From Planctomycetota bacterium (GTDB lineage Bacteria > Planctomycetota > UBA1135 > GCA-002686595), in contig JAEUIA010000091.1 of assembly GCA_016795245.1 (NCBI GenBank), positions 62,001 through 126,000 of the forward strand: a DNA stretch of 64,000 nt. The letters are read 5' to 3'. Below are positions 16,006 to 24,045 of the stretch, in pieces. The notes under the pieces were generated by a model. The model was not told the origin of the DNA. It did no database searches and saw only the letters and a program-made list of their open reading frames with translations. Each line of letters begins with the position of its first letter. The first letter of the stretch is position 1. Both the position numbers and the translations under genes were made by a program.

Positions 16006-17661
16006 TCAACGACGCGCCTGACAGAAACACGAAGAAGTCAACTTCACGTCGGAATTCGCCCAGGCCTCATTGAAGGCTGCGCGTACTTCGTCCGCTCGCT
16101 CCATTTCACCGCGGGCCTCGTAGCACAACAGCAACCCTTGCAGCGACCAGCCGTTGTTGGGGAAACGACGCAGGTCTTCGCGATAGGCCTGCTCGGCTTC
16201 CTCGTACTTGCCGGCCGCGACGAGGAGTGCCCCCAGGGTGTGGCGCACCGGCATGATCCAATCCGGCGGCTCGTCGTACAGAAGCGTGTCCTCGACCGCG
16301 ACCGCAGCGCGCAAGTGCTCGATCCCCTCGGCCTGACGTCCTTCTCCGAACGCGAGTTCGCCGCGCAGGACCAGCTGCGGAATGCGCAGCACGGTGCGTG
16401 CGGGGTTGTTGCCGATCGGACGCTCGTCCATCACGCCGCAGAGTTCCTCGAGCAGCGCGAGTTCGCGCCGCGCCTCGTCGAACCGGCCTAGCGCAGTGAA
16501 CGCGACGCCGCGCGCGTAATGACGCACGGAATTCGACACGCCGAACAGATCCGGGAACGGCGGCTCGCGCAGGATCTCCTCCCACATCCCGAAACGCACT
16601 TGGACTTCCAATACGATCGGGAGGAACCCGTCGATGAACGGCCCCAGGCTCTCCAGGAACTCAGGCGTGAAGCCGTCGACCAGCGCATGCCCCGCCGACA
16701 GCGCGCGCTCTCGCCGACCTTCCATCATCGCCGAGAACGAGAGGAAGTGAACGTTGTGCGCCATGTAAACGCGATAGAAGCCGGCGCGCCCGGTCCGGTC
16801 CGCGTGCCGCTTGTCGACCGCGATCGCGAGTTCGTTCGCGTGTGAGGCGGCTGCATAGCGACCCATGCGCGCGTCGATGTGCGCGGGCATGTGCACCAGA
16901 TGGCTGGCATCGGGCACGAGCGCGCGCAGACGATCCGCCGCCGCATCGGCGCGCCCTGGTGTGTTCGACGCTTCCAGTGCGTGCACGTACAAGTGATTCG
17001 CCAGCGGATGCGCGGCGTCGAGCGCGAGTACCGTGTCGAGCAGCGCGACGATCTCGGGCGTCCACGGCCTGGCCTCGCCGTCCGTCGTCCACAGATCCCA
17101 CGGATGCAGATCCATGAGCGCCTCGGCCGTCAACGCGCCGACATCGGCGTCCGTGGAAAAGCGTCGCCACGTCGCACGCATCGCATCGGCGTAGGCGGCG
17201 TCCAGCGGCGCGCGGTCATCCGGTGGCGGCGACGCGTAGCGCTCCGAAAGCGCAGCGATCAAGGCTTGTTCGACGGGCGACGAACGCGGCGCGTGGAGGC
17301 GCGCGTTCTGCAGCGCATCCCACGCCGCAGCGGAAGCCTCCGGCGTCATCGCATTGAAATTGATGTGCGGCCCGTGCGCCAACGCGATCCCCCACCACGC
17401 CATCGCGCAGTTCGGATCGAGTTCCGTGGCGGCCTTGAACGAGCGGATGGCCTCGTCGTGATTGAAGGCGTACGCCAGCACGAGGCCCTGGTCGAAGAAG
17501 GCTTGAGCCTGCGCCGAACTCGTCGTCACCACACGTTTGTGGGACCCCAGATGTTCGTAGAGATAGCGTGCCTGATTCCCATCACCTGCTGCGTGCGGAG
17601 CGGAGCAGCTCGCGCAAAACGCGAGGGCCAATGCGAGTGCGGACGACTTGAGTAGCGACAT
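16006..17661 (-). CDS. TPR lipoprotein, paralogue of the TPR part of the protein at 47348
   Basis: A 551-residue protein with a lipoprotein signal (ALALALAFCASC, Cys19) and a good AGAGGAT ribosome site. The N-terminal TPR block (FFDQGLVLAYAFNHDEAIRSFKAATELDPNCAMAWWGIALAHG) and a central part with HPLANHLYVHALEAS and HLVHMPAHIDARMGRY match the corresponding parts of the protein at 47348-49537 (HPGAHHYRIHNWD, NHMPGHNYSKLGMW), so the two are paralogues. This one lacks the C-terminal redoxin domain and instead ends SSCFCQARR. TPR repeats near the C-terminus (AAGKYEEAEQAYREDLRRFPNNGWSLQGLLLCYEARGE) suggest protein binding in the periplasm. The function is unknown. Confidence 0.85.
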   Translation of the reverse strand: MSLLKSSALALALAFCASCSAPHAAGDGNQARYLYEHLGSHKRVVTTSSAQAQAFFDQGLVLAYAFNHDEAIRSFKAATELDPNCAMAWWGIALAHGPHINFNAMTPEASAAAWDALQNARLHAPRSSPVEQALIAALSERYASPPPDDRAPLDAAYADAMRATWRRFSTDADVGALTAEALMDLHPWDLWTTDGEARPWTPEIVALLDTVLALDAAHPLANHLYVHALEASNTPGRADAAADRLRALVPDASHLVHMPAHIDARMGRYAAASHANELAIAVDKRHADRTGRAGFYRVYMAHNVHFLSFSAMMEGRRERALSAGHALVDGFTPEFLESLGPFIDGFLPIVLEVQVRFGMWEEILREPPFPDLFGVSNSVRHYARGVAFTALGRFDEARRELALLEELCGVMDERPIGNNPARTVLRIPQLVLRGELAFGEGRQAEGIEHLRAAVAVEDTLLYDEPPDWIMPVRHTLGALLVAAGKYEEAEQAYREDLRRFPNNGWSLQGLLLCYEARGEMERADEVRAAFNEAWANSDVKLTSSCFCQARR

Positions 17662-17700
17662 GAGCGGGATCCTCTTGTGCTCTTGCGGATTGCGTGCAGA

Positions 17701-18426
17701 TCAGAATAGCCAACGGACGCCGACGGTCACGCTCCAGTCGACGACGCCCTCAATATCGTGCCCGAACAGGCCGACCGCAGGCTTCAACCAGATCGCAAAC
17801 CCCGAGTTCGTCTGCTTCCCGATCTCGAAGTCGAGGTTCAAGCCGGTCTGATCGCCGCGTTTCCAATCGATGAAGAATTCAGCCCCGCTCTGCGTCCAGG
17901 CTGTCTGCGACCACTCGGTCATCAAGTGCAGATCGATCTTCGTGAGCGCCACACCGTCCCGGTCGCGATCTCTGTCGTAGGAGACGAAGTGTTCAATCGT
18001 CTCGAACAGGCGCGAGCGAATTCCGGGCAATGCCGCTGAGGCCGAAGCTTGAAGCACGACTTGATCCGCGCCTTGACCGAGCACGCGGTCGTTCGCCGTG
18101 TTCAACACGACGCCGCCGGCGAAGAACATCGAGAAGCTGGGGTCGTCGAAGGCGCGCCAACCCAGTTGAACGCGCGCATCGCCGCCGCCGGTCTCGGCCG
18201 AACCGTCGCTCGGATCCAGGCGTGCGAACGGCATTTCGGCGCGCAGCGCAAGGACGTCGACGATGCCCAGATCGAAACGCGTCTTCAGCGCCGTGCGCAT
18301 GGCATCACGGCGCAACTCCGACTGGTCGAACGTGACCTCGACGCGCGTCAAGGTCTCGGTCGGGTCCGTGCCGAAGGTCGTGCTCGCAAGCGCCGCGGCG
18401 GTGACTACGCTGGAGAGGAGCAGCAT
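17701..18426 (-). CDS. Predicted outer-membrane beta-barrel protein (transporter-like)
   Basis: A 241-residue protein with a short hydrophobic N-terminus (MLLLSSVVTAAALASTTFG), a probable signal peptide. The rest is made of alternating beta strands: RTALKTRFDLGIVDVLALRAEMPF, DARVQLGWRAFDD, SMFFAGGVVLNTA, TKIDLHLMTEWSQ, GLNLDFEIGKQTNSGFAIWLKPAVGLFG. It ends VGVRWLF; a C-terminal Phe is the usual barrel-assembly signal. It resembles barrels annotated as phenol-degradation MetA-like transporters, but substrate is not inferable. It starts 13 nt after the DUF1499 gene. Confidence 0.75.
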   Translation of the reverse strand: MLLLSSVVTAAALASTTFGTDPTETLTRVEVTFDQSELRRDAMRTALKTRFDLGIVDVLALRAEMPFARLDPSDGSAETGGGDARVQLGWRAFDDPSFSMFFAGGVVLNTANDRVLGQGADQVVLQASASAALPGIRSRLFETIEHFVSYDRDRDRDGVALTKIDLHLMTEWSQTAWTQSGAEFFIDWKRGDQTGLNLDFEIGKQTNSGFAIWLKPAVGLFGHDIEGVVDWSVTVGVRWLF

Positions 18427-18439
18427 CGCGCTCTAGTCG

Positions 18440-18784
18440 TCAGCAGACGCGCCGTTCGAACGGCACGAGGAACTCGATGATGTTGGCCTTGTCGCGCGCG
18501 ATGATCCCGCCCGCCGATTCAGATCTGACGTGGACGGTCGCCGAAGGGATGTCGGTCGGTCCTTCGCAGCGGATCGTGATCGTCGCGTCGCCCGACAAGA
18601 ACCGTTTGGTGCGCTTGCACACCAGTACGAATTGCTTGTCGTCTGCGCTCGTGATGCTCCACCCGGGCAGATCCGCGACTTGACTCTTGGCCTCTTCCCA
18701 GACGGCATCGACACGCATCGCCACGCGCAGCGGCCTCAAGTGCTGCTGCGAGTGGTTGTCGCTCGTTTCGAAGAACGCGCGCAT
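18440..18784 (-). CDS. DUF1499-like protein
   Basis: A 114-residue protein with no signal peptide. It has the DUF1499 pattern: an N-terminal NHSQQHLRPLRV, then WEEAKSQVADLPGWSITSADDKQFVLVCKRTKRFLSGDATITIRC and a C-terminal AGGIIARDKANIIEFLVPFE. The family folds as a small alpha/beta domain; its role is unknown, with some members linked to membranes. It begins 31 nt after rpsT and is followed by the barrel gene 13 nt on, so it likely belongs to the same transcript. Confidence 0.65.
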   Translation of the reverse strand: MRAFFETSDNHSQQHLRPLRVAMRVDAVWEEAKSQVADLPGWSITSADDKQFVLVCKRTKRFLSGDATITIRCEGPTDIPSATVHVRSESAGGIIARDKANIIEFLVPFERRVC

Positions 18785-18815
18785 GTGTCTCGGTCGAAGG
18801 TCGACCGAGTCGCGA

Positions 18816-19082
18816 TCACTTCGCGGCCTTGCCGGCCTTCGCGATCTTCTTCGCGAGGCGGCTCTTGAGACGCGCCGCCGCGTTCTTGTGCAGGACGCCG
18901 TTCTTCGCGGCCTTGTCGACCTTCTTCATCGCGAGCGGCAGGAGCGCCTTGGCGGCATCCGGCGTCTCGGCGCTGCGCACGCGCTTGACGGCGGACTTGA
19001 GCGCGGTGCGTTGCACCTTGTTCTTCTCGCGGGCCTTGATGTTTTGGCGGTTGCGCTTCGCGGACTGCTTGCTGTGAGCCAT
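18816..19082 (-). CDS. rpsT: 30S ribosomal protein S20
   Basis: An 88-residue, very basic protein beginning MAHSKQSAKRNRQNIKARE, the classic S20 start, and rich in Lys/Ala helices to the end (LKSRLAKKIAKAGKAAK). S20 binds 16S rRNA near the bottom of the 30S subunit and is needed for correct assembly. Length matches the family (85-90). The start at 19082 was chosen from this family start; a longer in-frame extension to 19559 is out of family. In this window it leads the DUF1499 and barrel genes. Confidence 0.95.
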   Translation of the reverse strand: MAHSKQSAKRNRQNIKAREKNKVQRTALKSAVKRVRSAETPDAAKALLPLAMKKVDKAAKNGVLHKNAAARLKSRLAKKIAKAGKAAK

Positions 19083-19150
19083 CGTGGGATTCAGTTCTGA
19101 TCGTTCGGTTCGAAAGGTAGCGGTCGGTACGGAATGTCGATTGACGAAAG

Positions 19151-20482
19151 TTACTTGTAGCGTTCCATCTTCTCTGCGACGTCGCGGTAGCCGATGTCGA
19201 CTTCGAAGATGCGTGCGAAATAGCCGCGTGCGTCGGCGCTCTGGCCCGCGCTTTCCGCGATGAGGCCGAGATTGTACAGGATCTCCTTGGCGCGATCGTC
19301 GACTTGAGGCGTGCCTTCGAGGCACTTCGAGTACTCCTTGCGCGCCAGATCGGCGTAACCCTTGCCCTGGAAGCACTGGGCCAGCCCGAACTGCGCGTCG
19401 CGCTTCGTGCGCGGATCGCTCATCGCCTTCTGGAGCTCGGCCATCGCGCCCTCGAAGTCGGCGATCTTCATCAGGCGCCGGCCGAGTTGCAGTCGCAGGT
19501 TCGAATCCGATGGCCGCAGGTCCACGCGACGGCGGTAGTCGTCGGCCTCGAAGGCCCACAACTCACGCTCGAGCGCCCCGGCCTGAGCGTCGTCTTGAGA
19601 CTTGCCGGCCTGCGCGATGGCCTTCTTCATCACCTTGACGCGCAAGTCGCCGGCCTTGCACAGAAGTTCGAACGAATCCTTCTTGTAGGACAAAGCGCGC
19701 TCGATCCACTCCAGCGCGGTGTCGTAGTCCTTCAAGCGCTCGTGCGTCTCGCCGAGCTCGATCATCGTCTCGGGCGTCGGCTCGTCGGCGTAGCGCGCCT
19801 CGAGCTGCACCAGGTCTTCGCGCAGTTCCTCGGTGGATCGGTGCAGGCGCTGGGAGCGTTCGAGTTCGCGCGCGACGTCCTTGTCCTTGATCTGCTCGCG
19901 GCTGTGTTGGACGTTCGGCGAGTTGGAGCCCGACAGCGCCCGTTCCGCCGCCAGATCCTTGCGCGCCTTGAGCGCCTCTTGATCGCGCGGATCGGCGGAG
20001 AGCGCGCGCTCGTAGTACTGCAGCGCCTTCTCGTGATCCCCCAGGCGGTACGTCATCGCGCCCGCGCGTTTCAGTCCCTCGGGATTCTTGGGCGCGATCT
20101 CGGCCAGGAACTCGTACACCGCCTGCGCCGAAGCAAAGTGTCCGGCGTCTTCGAGCGCCATCCCGAGGAGCAGGTTGCCGTCCTCGTCGAGCGGGTTCGA
20201 CGCCAGGTAACTCTCGAGTTGCTTCGCCGCCGCGTCGTTCTTGCCGGCCTTCTTCAAGGTCTTCGCCAGGGCGAGCGGGGCGGCGCCGCCGAGGGCGCGC
20301 AGGAACTTCGAGCCGCCGCCCTTCGCTTCGAGGCGCTTCTTCAGCGCCTGTCGCAAGCCGGCGCGCGCCTCGCCGAGATCGGGCGAGATCTCGAGCAGTT
20401 GCTGGTACAGCTCGACCGCGAAGTCGTAGTTGCGCCGACGCTGGGCCTCGTCGGCCTTTTGAAGTTGCTTGGTGAAGTCCAC
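19151..20482 (-). CDS. Cytoplasmic TPR protein
   Basis: A 443-residue protein without signal peptide or membrane helix. TPR units are visible from residue 8 (DEAQRRRNYDFAVELYQQLLEISPDLGEA), at about 85-180 (AAKQLESYLASNPLDEDGNLLLGMALEDAGHFASAQAVYEFL, GDHEKALQYYERALSADPRDQEALKAR) and near the end (GYADLARKEYSKCLEGT, DARGYFARIFEVDIGYRDVAEKMERYK). A charged linker (ALSGSNSPNVQHSREQIKDKDVARELERS) separates two blocks. Similar proteins accompany planctomycete ribosomal or secretion genes, but the partner is unknown. It reads away from def on the plus strand with a 106-nt gap between them. Confidence 0.85.
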   Translation of the reverse strand: MDFTKQLQKADEAQRRRNYDFAVELYQQLLEISPDLGEARAGLRQALKKRLEAKGGGSKFLRALGGAAPLALAKTLKKAGKNDAAAKQLESYLASNPLDEDGNLLLGMALEDAGHFASAQAVYEFLAEIAPKNPEGLKRAGAMTYRLGDHEKALQYYERALSADPRDQEALKARKDLAAERALSGSNSPNVQHSREQIKDKDVARELERSQRLHRSTEELREDLVQLEARYADEPTPETMIELGETHERLKDYDTALEWIERALSYKKDSFELLCKAGDLRVKVMKKAIAQAGKSQDDAQAGALERELWAFEADDYRRRVDLRPSDSNLRLQLGRRLMKIADFEGAMAELQKAMSDPRTKRDAQFGLAQCFQGKGYADLARKEYSKCLEGTPQVDDRAKEILYNLGLIAESAGQSADARGYFARIFEVDIGYRDVAEKMERYK

Positions 20483-20588
20483 GGTCTTGGGACCGTTCAG
20501 AGCATCCCGGGTCGGGAGCGAGGCACGGCGCGCATTGGGGCGAAAATCCTAGTGGAACGGGAGAGATCGGTCAACGCGAGCTATCTTC

Positions 20589-21146
20589 ATGGCAATCATG
20601 GCTGCGGAACTCCACTTCGACCTGACCCTCTACCCCGAGCCGATCCTCAGGAAACAAGCGGATCCGGTCACGGCGTTCGACGCCGATTTGAAGGCCACGA
20701 TCGCCGCGATGTTCGAGCGCATGGTCGCGAGCAAGGGCGTCGGCCTCGCCGCGCCTCAGGTCGGTCTCAAGCTGCGGATCCTGGTCCTGAACCCGACGGG
20801 CGAGAAGGCCGACGACCTGGTCCTCGTCAATCCGACCATCACCGCGCGCGGCGGTCCGGACACCATGTTCGACGAGGGATGTCTGTCCTTCCCCGGCATC
20901 TATGCCGAGATCAAGCGCCCCGATCGCTGCACCGTCACGGCGTTCGACGGCGACGGGAACAAGATCGAGCGCGAATTCGACGGCTTCGTGAGCCGCATCA
21001 TCCAACACGAGTACGACCACCTCGAAGGCGTGCTGCTCGTTGACCGGATGTCTCCGGCCGACAAGTTGAAGAATCGCGCCGCGCTCGACGAACTGGTCGG
21101 CGCGTACTTGAGCAAACAAAAGAAGCAGTCAGCCGCGCAGCGCTGA
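20589..21146 (+). CDS. def: Peptide deformylase
   Basis: A 185-residue protein with all three deformylase motifs: GVGLAAPQVG, EGCLSFPG (the Cys binds the metal) and QHEYDHLEG (two His plus catalytic Glu). It removes the formyl group from the initiator methionine of nascent proteins, an essential step, in the cytoplasm. The chosen start gives MAIMAAELHF; an ATG three codons later is equally possible. The gene is followed 11 nt later by ribF and they likely share a transcript. Confidence 0.96.
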   Translation: MAIMAAELHFDLTLYPEPILRKQADPVTAFDADLKATIAAMFERMVASKGVGLAAPQVGLKLRILVLNPTGEKADDLVLVNPTITARGGPDTMFDEGCLSFPGIYAEIKRPDRCTVTAFDGDGNKIEREFDGFVSRIIQHEYDHLEGVLLVDRMSPADKLKNRAALDELVGAYLSKQKKQSAAQR

Positions 21147-21156
21147 CACGAACCGC

Positions 21157-22104
21157 GTGATCCTCACGACGGACCGCACTGCACCCCTACCGCGCGCGCC
21201 GAACGGCTCCGTCGTGAGCATCGGCGTGTTCGACGGCGTGCACCTCGGGCACCAGGAAATCCTGGCCCGCAATTGCAAGCGTGCGCGCGCGTTGAAGGCG
21301 CGAGCCACGGTCGTCACGTTTCAGGACCACCCCAAACGTCTCCTGCTCGGTCGCGCGCCGCGCACGTTGACGAGCCTGGAGCACCGCCTCGAGTTGTTCC
21401 GTCGCGCGGGCATCGAACACACCGTGGCGCTCAGCTTCGACGAGGAGTTGCGCGCGATCCACGCGCCTCGCTTCGTCACGGATTTCCTGGTCGAGAACTT
21501 GGACGCGCGCGCGTTCGTGCTCGGCTTCGACAGCAAGTTCGGGCGCGATCGCGAGGGCACGCCGGAACTGCTGATGCAGATGGGTCTAGACGTCGAAGTG
21601 GTCGGCCAGGTCCAGGTCGGCGAACGCGCCGTCTCGAGCACCGCCATCCGCGAGGCGGTCGAACTCGGCGACCTGGCCGGCGCCGCGCGCATGCTGGGGC
21701 GTCCGGTGGCGGTCTACGGCGAGGTCGTCCAGGGCGATCACCTGGGTCGCGAACTCGGCTTTCCGACCGCCAACCTCGACCTGCACCACGAGTTGCGCCC
21801 GCCCAACGGCGTGTGGGCCTGCCGTGCGCGGCGGGTGCGCTACACGCCGGAGCCGGTCGTCGAACGCGCCCTGGACGCGGTGACGAACATCGGCTTCAGG
21901 CCCACGATCACCGGCGAGAAGCCCGTGTCCCCGCGCGTGGAAGTGCACCTCTTGGACTTCGAAGGCGACCTCTACGGCCAGTACATCGAGCTCGAGTTCG
22001 TCGCTTTCCTGCGCGAGGAGCAGCGCTTTCCCTCGCTGGAGGCGCTCAAGGCCCAGATCGCACGGGATGTCTTGCGCGCGCGGGAAGTCCTGGCGCAATC
22101 CTGA
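21157..22104 (+). CDS. ribF: Bifunctional riboflavin kinase / FAD synthetase
   Basis: A 315-residue protein starting at GTG 21157. The N-terminal nucleotidyltransferase part has VVSIGVFDGVHLGHQEIL (GxFDGxHxGH) and a second motif ERAVSSTAIREAVELGDL. The C-terminal flavokinase part has GRELGFPTANLDL, the riboflavin-kinase PTAN signature, and RVEVHLLDFEGDLYG. It converts riboflavin to FMN and FAD in the cytoplasm. Length is normal. It sits between def and tRNA-Phe. Confidence 0.96.
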   Translation: MILTTDRTAPLPRAPNGSVVSIGVFDGVHLGHQEILARNCKRARALKARATVVTFQDHPKRLLLGRAPRTLTSLEHRLELFRRAGIEHTVALSFDEELRAIHAPRFVTDFLVENLDARAFVLGFDSKFGRDREGTPELLMQMGLDVEVVGQVQVGERAVSSTAIREAVELGDLAGAARMLGRPVAVYGEVVQGDHLGRELGFPTANLDLHHELRPPNGVWACRARRVRYTPEPVVERALDAVTNIGFRPTITGEKPVSPRVEVHLLDFEGDLYGQYIELEFVAFLREEQRFPSLEALKAQIARDVLRAREVLAQS

Positions 22105-22156
22105 GCGGCGCATTCAGTTCGCACGCCACAAGGCCGAAGAGGTTCCCGCTGGCGCG

Positions 22157-22185
22157 TTGACGTTCGCCGAGGCCGCGGCCATAAT
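22157..22185 (+). promoter_or_regulatory. Predicted sigma-70 promoter of tRNA-Phe
   Basis: TTGACG (22157-22162) and CATAAT (22180-22185) are separated by exactly 17 nt. Both are one mismatch from consensus, the clearest housekeeping promoter seen in the window. It lies 49 nt before the tRNA and just after the ribF stop. Confidence 0.7.
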
Positions 22186-22234
22186 CCGCGCCCCCTTGGC
22201 GAGGCGGTTCAACGCTTCGCATCCGTGGTTCTTC

Positions 22235-22310
22235 GGGCAGGTAGCTCAGTCGGTAGAGCACTTGATTGAAAATCAAGGGGTCGCCGGTTCAAGCCCGGCT
22301 CTGCCCACCA
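22235..22310 (+). tRNA. tRNA-Phe (GAA)
   Basis: A 76-nt cloverleaf can be drawn: acceptor GGGCAGG with TCTGCCC (one G-U), D-arm AGCTCAGTCGGTAGAGC, anticodon stem CTTGA/TCAAG with loop TTGAAAA, anticodon GAA for phenylalanine, T-arm GCCGG TTCAAGC CCGGC, then A73 and an encoded CCA end. It follows a good sigma-70-like promoter. Confidence 0.95.
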
Positions 22311-22345
22311 CCCTTTCCTTCTCCTCGCCGCCAACGGAGCGCGCC

Positions 22346-22651
22346 ATGTCCAGCACGACGCCGGTCGTCATCACGCGCAGCGACCCCAAGCGCCTCGAGA
22401 TCGAGTGGGACGACGGCCACAAGACCTCGTTCACGGCCGCCGAATTGCGCGGCCTCTGCCCTTGTGCCGTGTGCGTGAACGAGCTGAGCGGTGTGCGCGT
22501 GCACGACGCGCGCTCGGTTCCCGCCGATCTGGAACAGCGCGACACCCGGATGGTCGGGCACTACGCCCTGACGATGACCTTCTCCGACGGGCACCACACG
22601 GGCATCTTCACCTTCCCGTTCCTGCGCAAGCACGACCCGCAAGGGGTGTGA
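22346..22651 (+). CDS. DUF971 (GBBH-like N-terminal domain) protein
   Basis: A 101-residue protein started at the ATG at 22346 with ACGGAGC upstream; an earlier in-frame start would run through the tRNA. It shows the DUF971 signature: ITRSDPKRLEIEWDDGHKTSF, LRGLCPCAVCVNELSGVRV and FSDGHHTGIFTFPFLRK. Such domains are found alone or fused to Fe-S carriers (Mrp) and gamma-butyrobetaine hydroxylases; the CPCAVC cysteines may bind metal. It ends 3 nt before the arfB-like gene, so they are likely one unit. Confidence 0.88.
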   Translation: MSSTTPVVITRSDPKRLEIEWDDGHKTSFTAAELRGLCPCAVCVNELSGVRVHDARSVPADLEQRDTRMVGHYALTMTFSDGHHTGIFTFPFLRKHDPQGV

Positions 22652-22654
22652 GCC

Positions 22655-23089
22655 GTGGCCGCCGCGAAACCGTTGGAGGTTCGAGCGGACCTCTCGATTC
22701 CCGCCCACGAACTGGTCGTCGACTTCGCTCGCGCCGGCGGCCCGGGCGGACAGAACGTCAACAAGGTCGAGACCAAGGTCATCCTGCGCTACTCGGTGCG
22801 CGAATCCGGGGCGCTAACGCCGACGCAACGCGAGCGCCTGCTGCGCAAGCTGCGCTCGAAGCTGACCGTCGCGGGCGAGATCGTCATCCACGCATCGAGC
22901 CGGCGCGAACAGGGACGCAACCTGGAGGAGGCGCGCGAACGCCTGGCCGAGATGCTGCGCGCCGCGCTCACGGAACCCAAGGCGCGGCGCAAGACCAAGC
23001 CCACGCGCGGGTCGCAGCGCCGGCGGCTGGAGGGCAAGCGCCGCCGATCGGATGTGAAGCGCACGCGCGGCGGCGGAGGGATGGAATGA
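22655..23089 (+). CDS. arfB: ArfB/YaeJ-like peptidyl-tRNA hydrolase (release-factor-like)
   Basis: A 144-residue protein starting at GTG 22655. Residues 25-37 carry the catalytic GGQ loop (ARAGGPGGQNVNKV), followed by TKVILRYSV. It ends in a strongly basic tail (ARRKTKPTRGSQRRR..) as in ArfB, which enters the empty mRNA channel of stalled ribosomes and frees the nascent chain. Full release factors are far longer, so the rescue role is preferred. The gene abuts DUF971. Confidence 0.9.
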   Translation: MAAAKPLEVRADLSIPAHELVVDFARAGGPGGQNVNKVETKVILRYSVRESGALTPTQRERLLRKLRSKLTVAGEIVIHASSRREQGRNLEEARERLAEMLRAALTEPKARRKTKPTRGSQRRRLEGKRRRSDVKRTRGGGGME

Positions 23090-23235
23090 GCGGTCACCGA
23101 AGCTGCGCGTCCTGCGCGGAGGGTTCGTGGCGCACGCCGGGTTCGAGGCGCGCGTCAACGCCCCGCCGCGATACTCGCGCAGCGGCGCTTTGGAAGTCTT
23201 CGATGGCACGGCCCACGCCTGGAGCTCGTAACTAG

Positions 23236-23703
23236 ATGGATATATTGGAGGACCCTGATTTCCAAGCGGTGCTCGCGGACCTCTCCAAGGAACGCAAGGA
23301 CGGCAAGCTCCCGCGCCCGAACCGTTTTCAGGTGCGCGCGCTGCTCGTGCCGTTGGGGGCGGAGCTGCTCGAGGACGAGGCGGCCGCAGGACCGGCCTTG
23401 GAGCGCGTCCGCGCCCTGATCGCCCGCAACCCGGAGAGCTGGGCCCGAGCCGTCGACGACGAATTGTCGCTGGCGGTGACCGAGCACGTCCGCTCCTGCG
23501 ACCCGGCTTATCTGCGGCATCCCAAGTACGACTTCCCCTACACCGTCGACGCGCGGGCGCGGCTCGAAGCTCGCCTGCGCGCGGCGGAAGCCCTGGATCT
23601 GGGCGCCGACGGCGCGTTGCTCGATCAGATCGAACGCGCCGACGAGCTGCTCGCTCCTTTTCTCGATGCGCACCGCGACGGGCCCCGAGATACACCACAC
23701 TAG
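23236..23703 (+). CDS. Unknown 155-residue protein
   Basis: A soluble, acidic, helical protein with no signal peptide, membrane helix or recognised motif. The start at 23236 (MDILEDPDF) follows GGAGC by about 9 nt. Visible features are a conserved-looking helix pair (DEAAAGPALERVRALIARNPESWARAVDDEL) and a central YLRHPKYDFPYTVDARARLEARLRAAEAL. Codon use and GC pattern match neighbours, so it is likely real. It lies 146 nt after the arfB-like gene, in a short promoter-sized gap. I cannot assign a function. Confidence 0.6.
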   Translation: MDILEDPDFQAVLADLSKERKDGKLPRPNRFQVRALLVPLGAELLEDEAAAGPALERVRALIARNPESWARAVDDELSLAVTEHVRSCDPAYLRHPKYDFPYTVDARARLEARLRAAEALDLGADGALLDQIERADELLAPFLDAHRDGPRDTPH

Positions 23704-24045
23704 CGCCCGATTTTTCGGCACCTTCTACGAACGTGCAACTGAATGGCGCGTGCCGCAGACCCGCCCTGTGCCGGCGCGCAGCGAGGTGCTTCATGCCCCG
23801 AAAAGCGAAATACGCTCTTGTAGCAAGCTCCGCATGAGCAAATGCTTGTGCCTGGCCATGTGAGAATTCTGCATTTGCAGGTCAAGGCCTGCAGCCACCC
23901 GCCGATCGACCTGGGGGGATGTGGGTCAGCAAAGATTTCTCTGGCTGGGCCTTTCCCTCGCGCCCCTTGCGCGGCATCCTCAGCGCGCGATACACCCCAT
24001 CCCCTTCTGTGTTCCTGTTTCAGTCCCTATTGGAGTGCATTCCTC
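23704..24045. other. 342-nt intergenic region ahead of the porin gene
   Basis: No supported gene. It holds short inverted motifs (CTGCATTTGCAG at 23870-23881, CTGCAGCC just after) and probably the porin promoter, but I could not define a convincing -35/-10 pair. Confidence 0.5.
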
